Assembly (NCBI GenBank): GCA_903897335.1
Contig: CAIUAY010000122.1
Coordinates: forward strand, 1 to 43,819
DNA length: 43,819 nucleotides
Source of the DNA: an uncultured Chromatium sp.
GTDB taxonomy: Bacteria > Pseudomonadota > Gammaproteobacteria > Chromatiales > Chromatiaceae
Reading direction: 5' to 3'
The position numbers and the translations under genes were made by a program. The notes beneath the pieces were generated by a model. That model saw only the letters and a program-made list of their open reading frames with translations. It was not told the origin of the DNA and did no database searches. This document shows positions 43,518-43,819 of the stretch, in pieces (position 1 is the first letter of the stretch; each line of letters opens with the position of its first letter).

Positions 43518-43819
43518 GTCAACTACCCCCGCCTGAAGGCGGGAGCTTGTGAGAGCAAGCTCCGAAGTTGACCAGATCAAGCCCCCGCAAGGGGCTATGT
43601 TACTGTGGAATCCGGCGTCAGCCGGTGTGATAGGCACTCTGGAATGCTTCCTCAGTTCCAGACCCTGCGGCAGGTGGTTAAACAGGCAGACGGGGTACGA
43701 AGCCAGTGCCACCTCCATGGATGGACTCGAAAGAGTGCAAAAACCCACGGATAACCTGGTCGAGGGGAGCGGCCACGTCGTGAGACGTTGCCCGTCACCA
43801 GGCGCGTGAGCGCAGAGTC
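43518..43819 (+). ncRNA. Second HEARO / omega RNA (runs to window edge)
   Basis: The core (43580-43813) repeats the hairpin order of the first HEARO RNA: A, AGCCCC-CGCAA-GGGGCT (43580-43596); B, CCGGC-GTCA-GCCGG (43612-43625); C, CTGGAA-(TGCTTCCTCAG)-TTCCAG (43639-43661); D around 43771-43792; E, GCGC-GTGA-GCGC (43802-43813). CGAGGGGAGCG and CGTCACCAGGCGCG are shared. An extra stem AGGTGG/CCACCT spans 43672-43714. Upstream, a forked hairpin closed by GTCAACT/AGTTGAC (43518-43572) may be part of the RNA or an element end. At the first locus the ATG follows hairpin E by 18 bases, so an iscB gene is expected just past 43819. Confidence 0.82.

Noticed and set aside
43518-43819. CRISPR array at the window end
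   Set aside because: The hairpins are not regularly spaced direct repeats; they match the HEARO RNA at 32355-32575 in order and pairing.

Overview
The window reads as a chromosomal segment of a moderately GC-rich gammaproteobacterium, most likely a purple sulfur bacterium or close relative (Chromatiales). That placement is inferred from the protein types (PEP-CTERM protein, lipid A and KDO genes, dusB-fis pair, glnS, hemC-hemD), from gene order, and from the large number of signal-transduction proteins; no 16S rRNA gene is present. Genes are tightly packed, often with 4-base ATGA overlaps.

Layout. 1-131: tail of an IS630-type transposase. 462-4783 (minus): ygiQ radical SAM protein, an RRM RNA-binding protein, lpxD, and an exported protein with hexapeptide repeats. 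4931-13394 (minus): a three-gene signalling operon made of a REC-PAS-PAS histidine kinase, a giant kinase with three periplasmic substrate-binding domains, and a REC-GAF-HD-GYP-hemerythrin protein. 13518-16823 (plus): a stand-alone GH94 phosphorylase related to the C-terminal half of cyclic beta-1,2-glucan synthase. 16824-18047: an AT-rich island with three near-identical 19-bp palindromes, a sigma-54 promoter, a PEP-CTERM gene and a strong terminator. 18135-20479: a PilS-like kinase and a divergent DsbA-like protein.

20489-23047 is a graveyard of mobile DNA: an Mrr-like nuclease fragment, Mu-like gpG and gpF genes, a small Cys-rich ORF, a GC-rich inverted repeat pair, an IS5 fragment, a 91-bp MITE-like inverted repeat and a candidate structured RNA. 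23085-28139 (plus) is housekeeping: dusB-fis, purH, an lpxA homologue and purD. 28217-34828 (plus) is a four-gene module (REC-TPR, mini histidine kinase, vWA membrane protein, coiled-coil membrane protein) interrupted by an IscB element with its HEARO/omega RNA. 34837-36149 (minus): an AmgK-like kinase and a DUF1840 protein. 36278-41654 (plus): glnS, a UDG-family protein, rsmD, lpxK, kdsB and a lipoprotein. 41659-43342 (minus): hemC-hemD. The window ends inside a second HEARO/omega RNA whose IscB gene, if present, lies just beyond the edge.

Most noteworthy: (1) two HEARO RNAs whose stems show compensatory changes, one attached to an IscB whose HNH catalytic His is Asn while all RuvC residues are kept, so it may be a natural nickase; (2) a PEP-CTERM promoter with an ideal-spacing sigma-54 element and three upstream palindromes, suggesting a PrsR-type enhancer-binding regulator; (3) the hemerythrin-HD-GYP signalling operon; (4) the REC-TPR/kinase/vWA/coiled-coil module, whose function I do not know.
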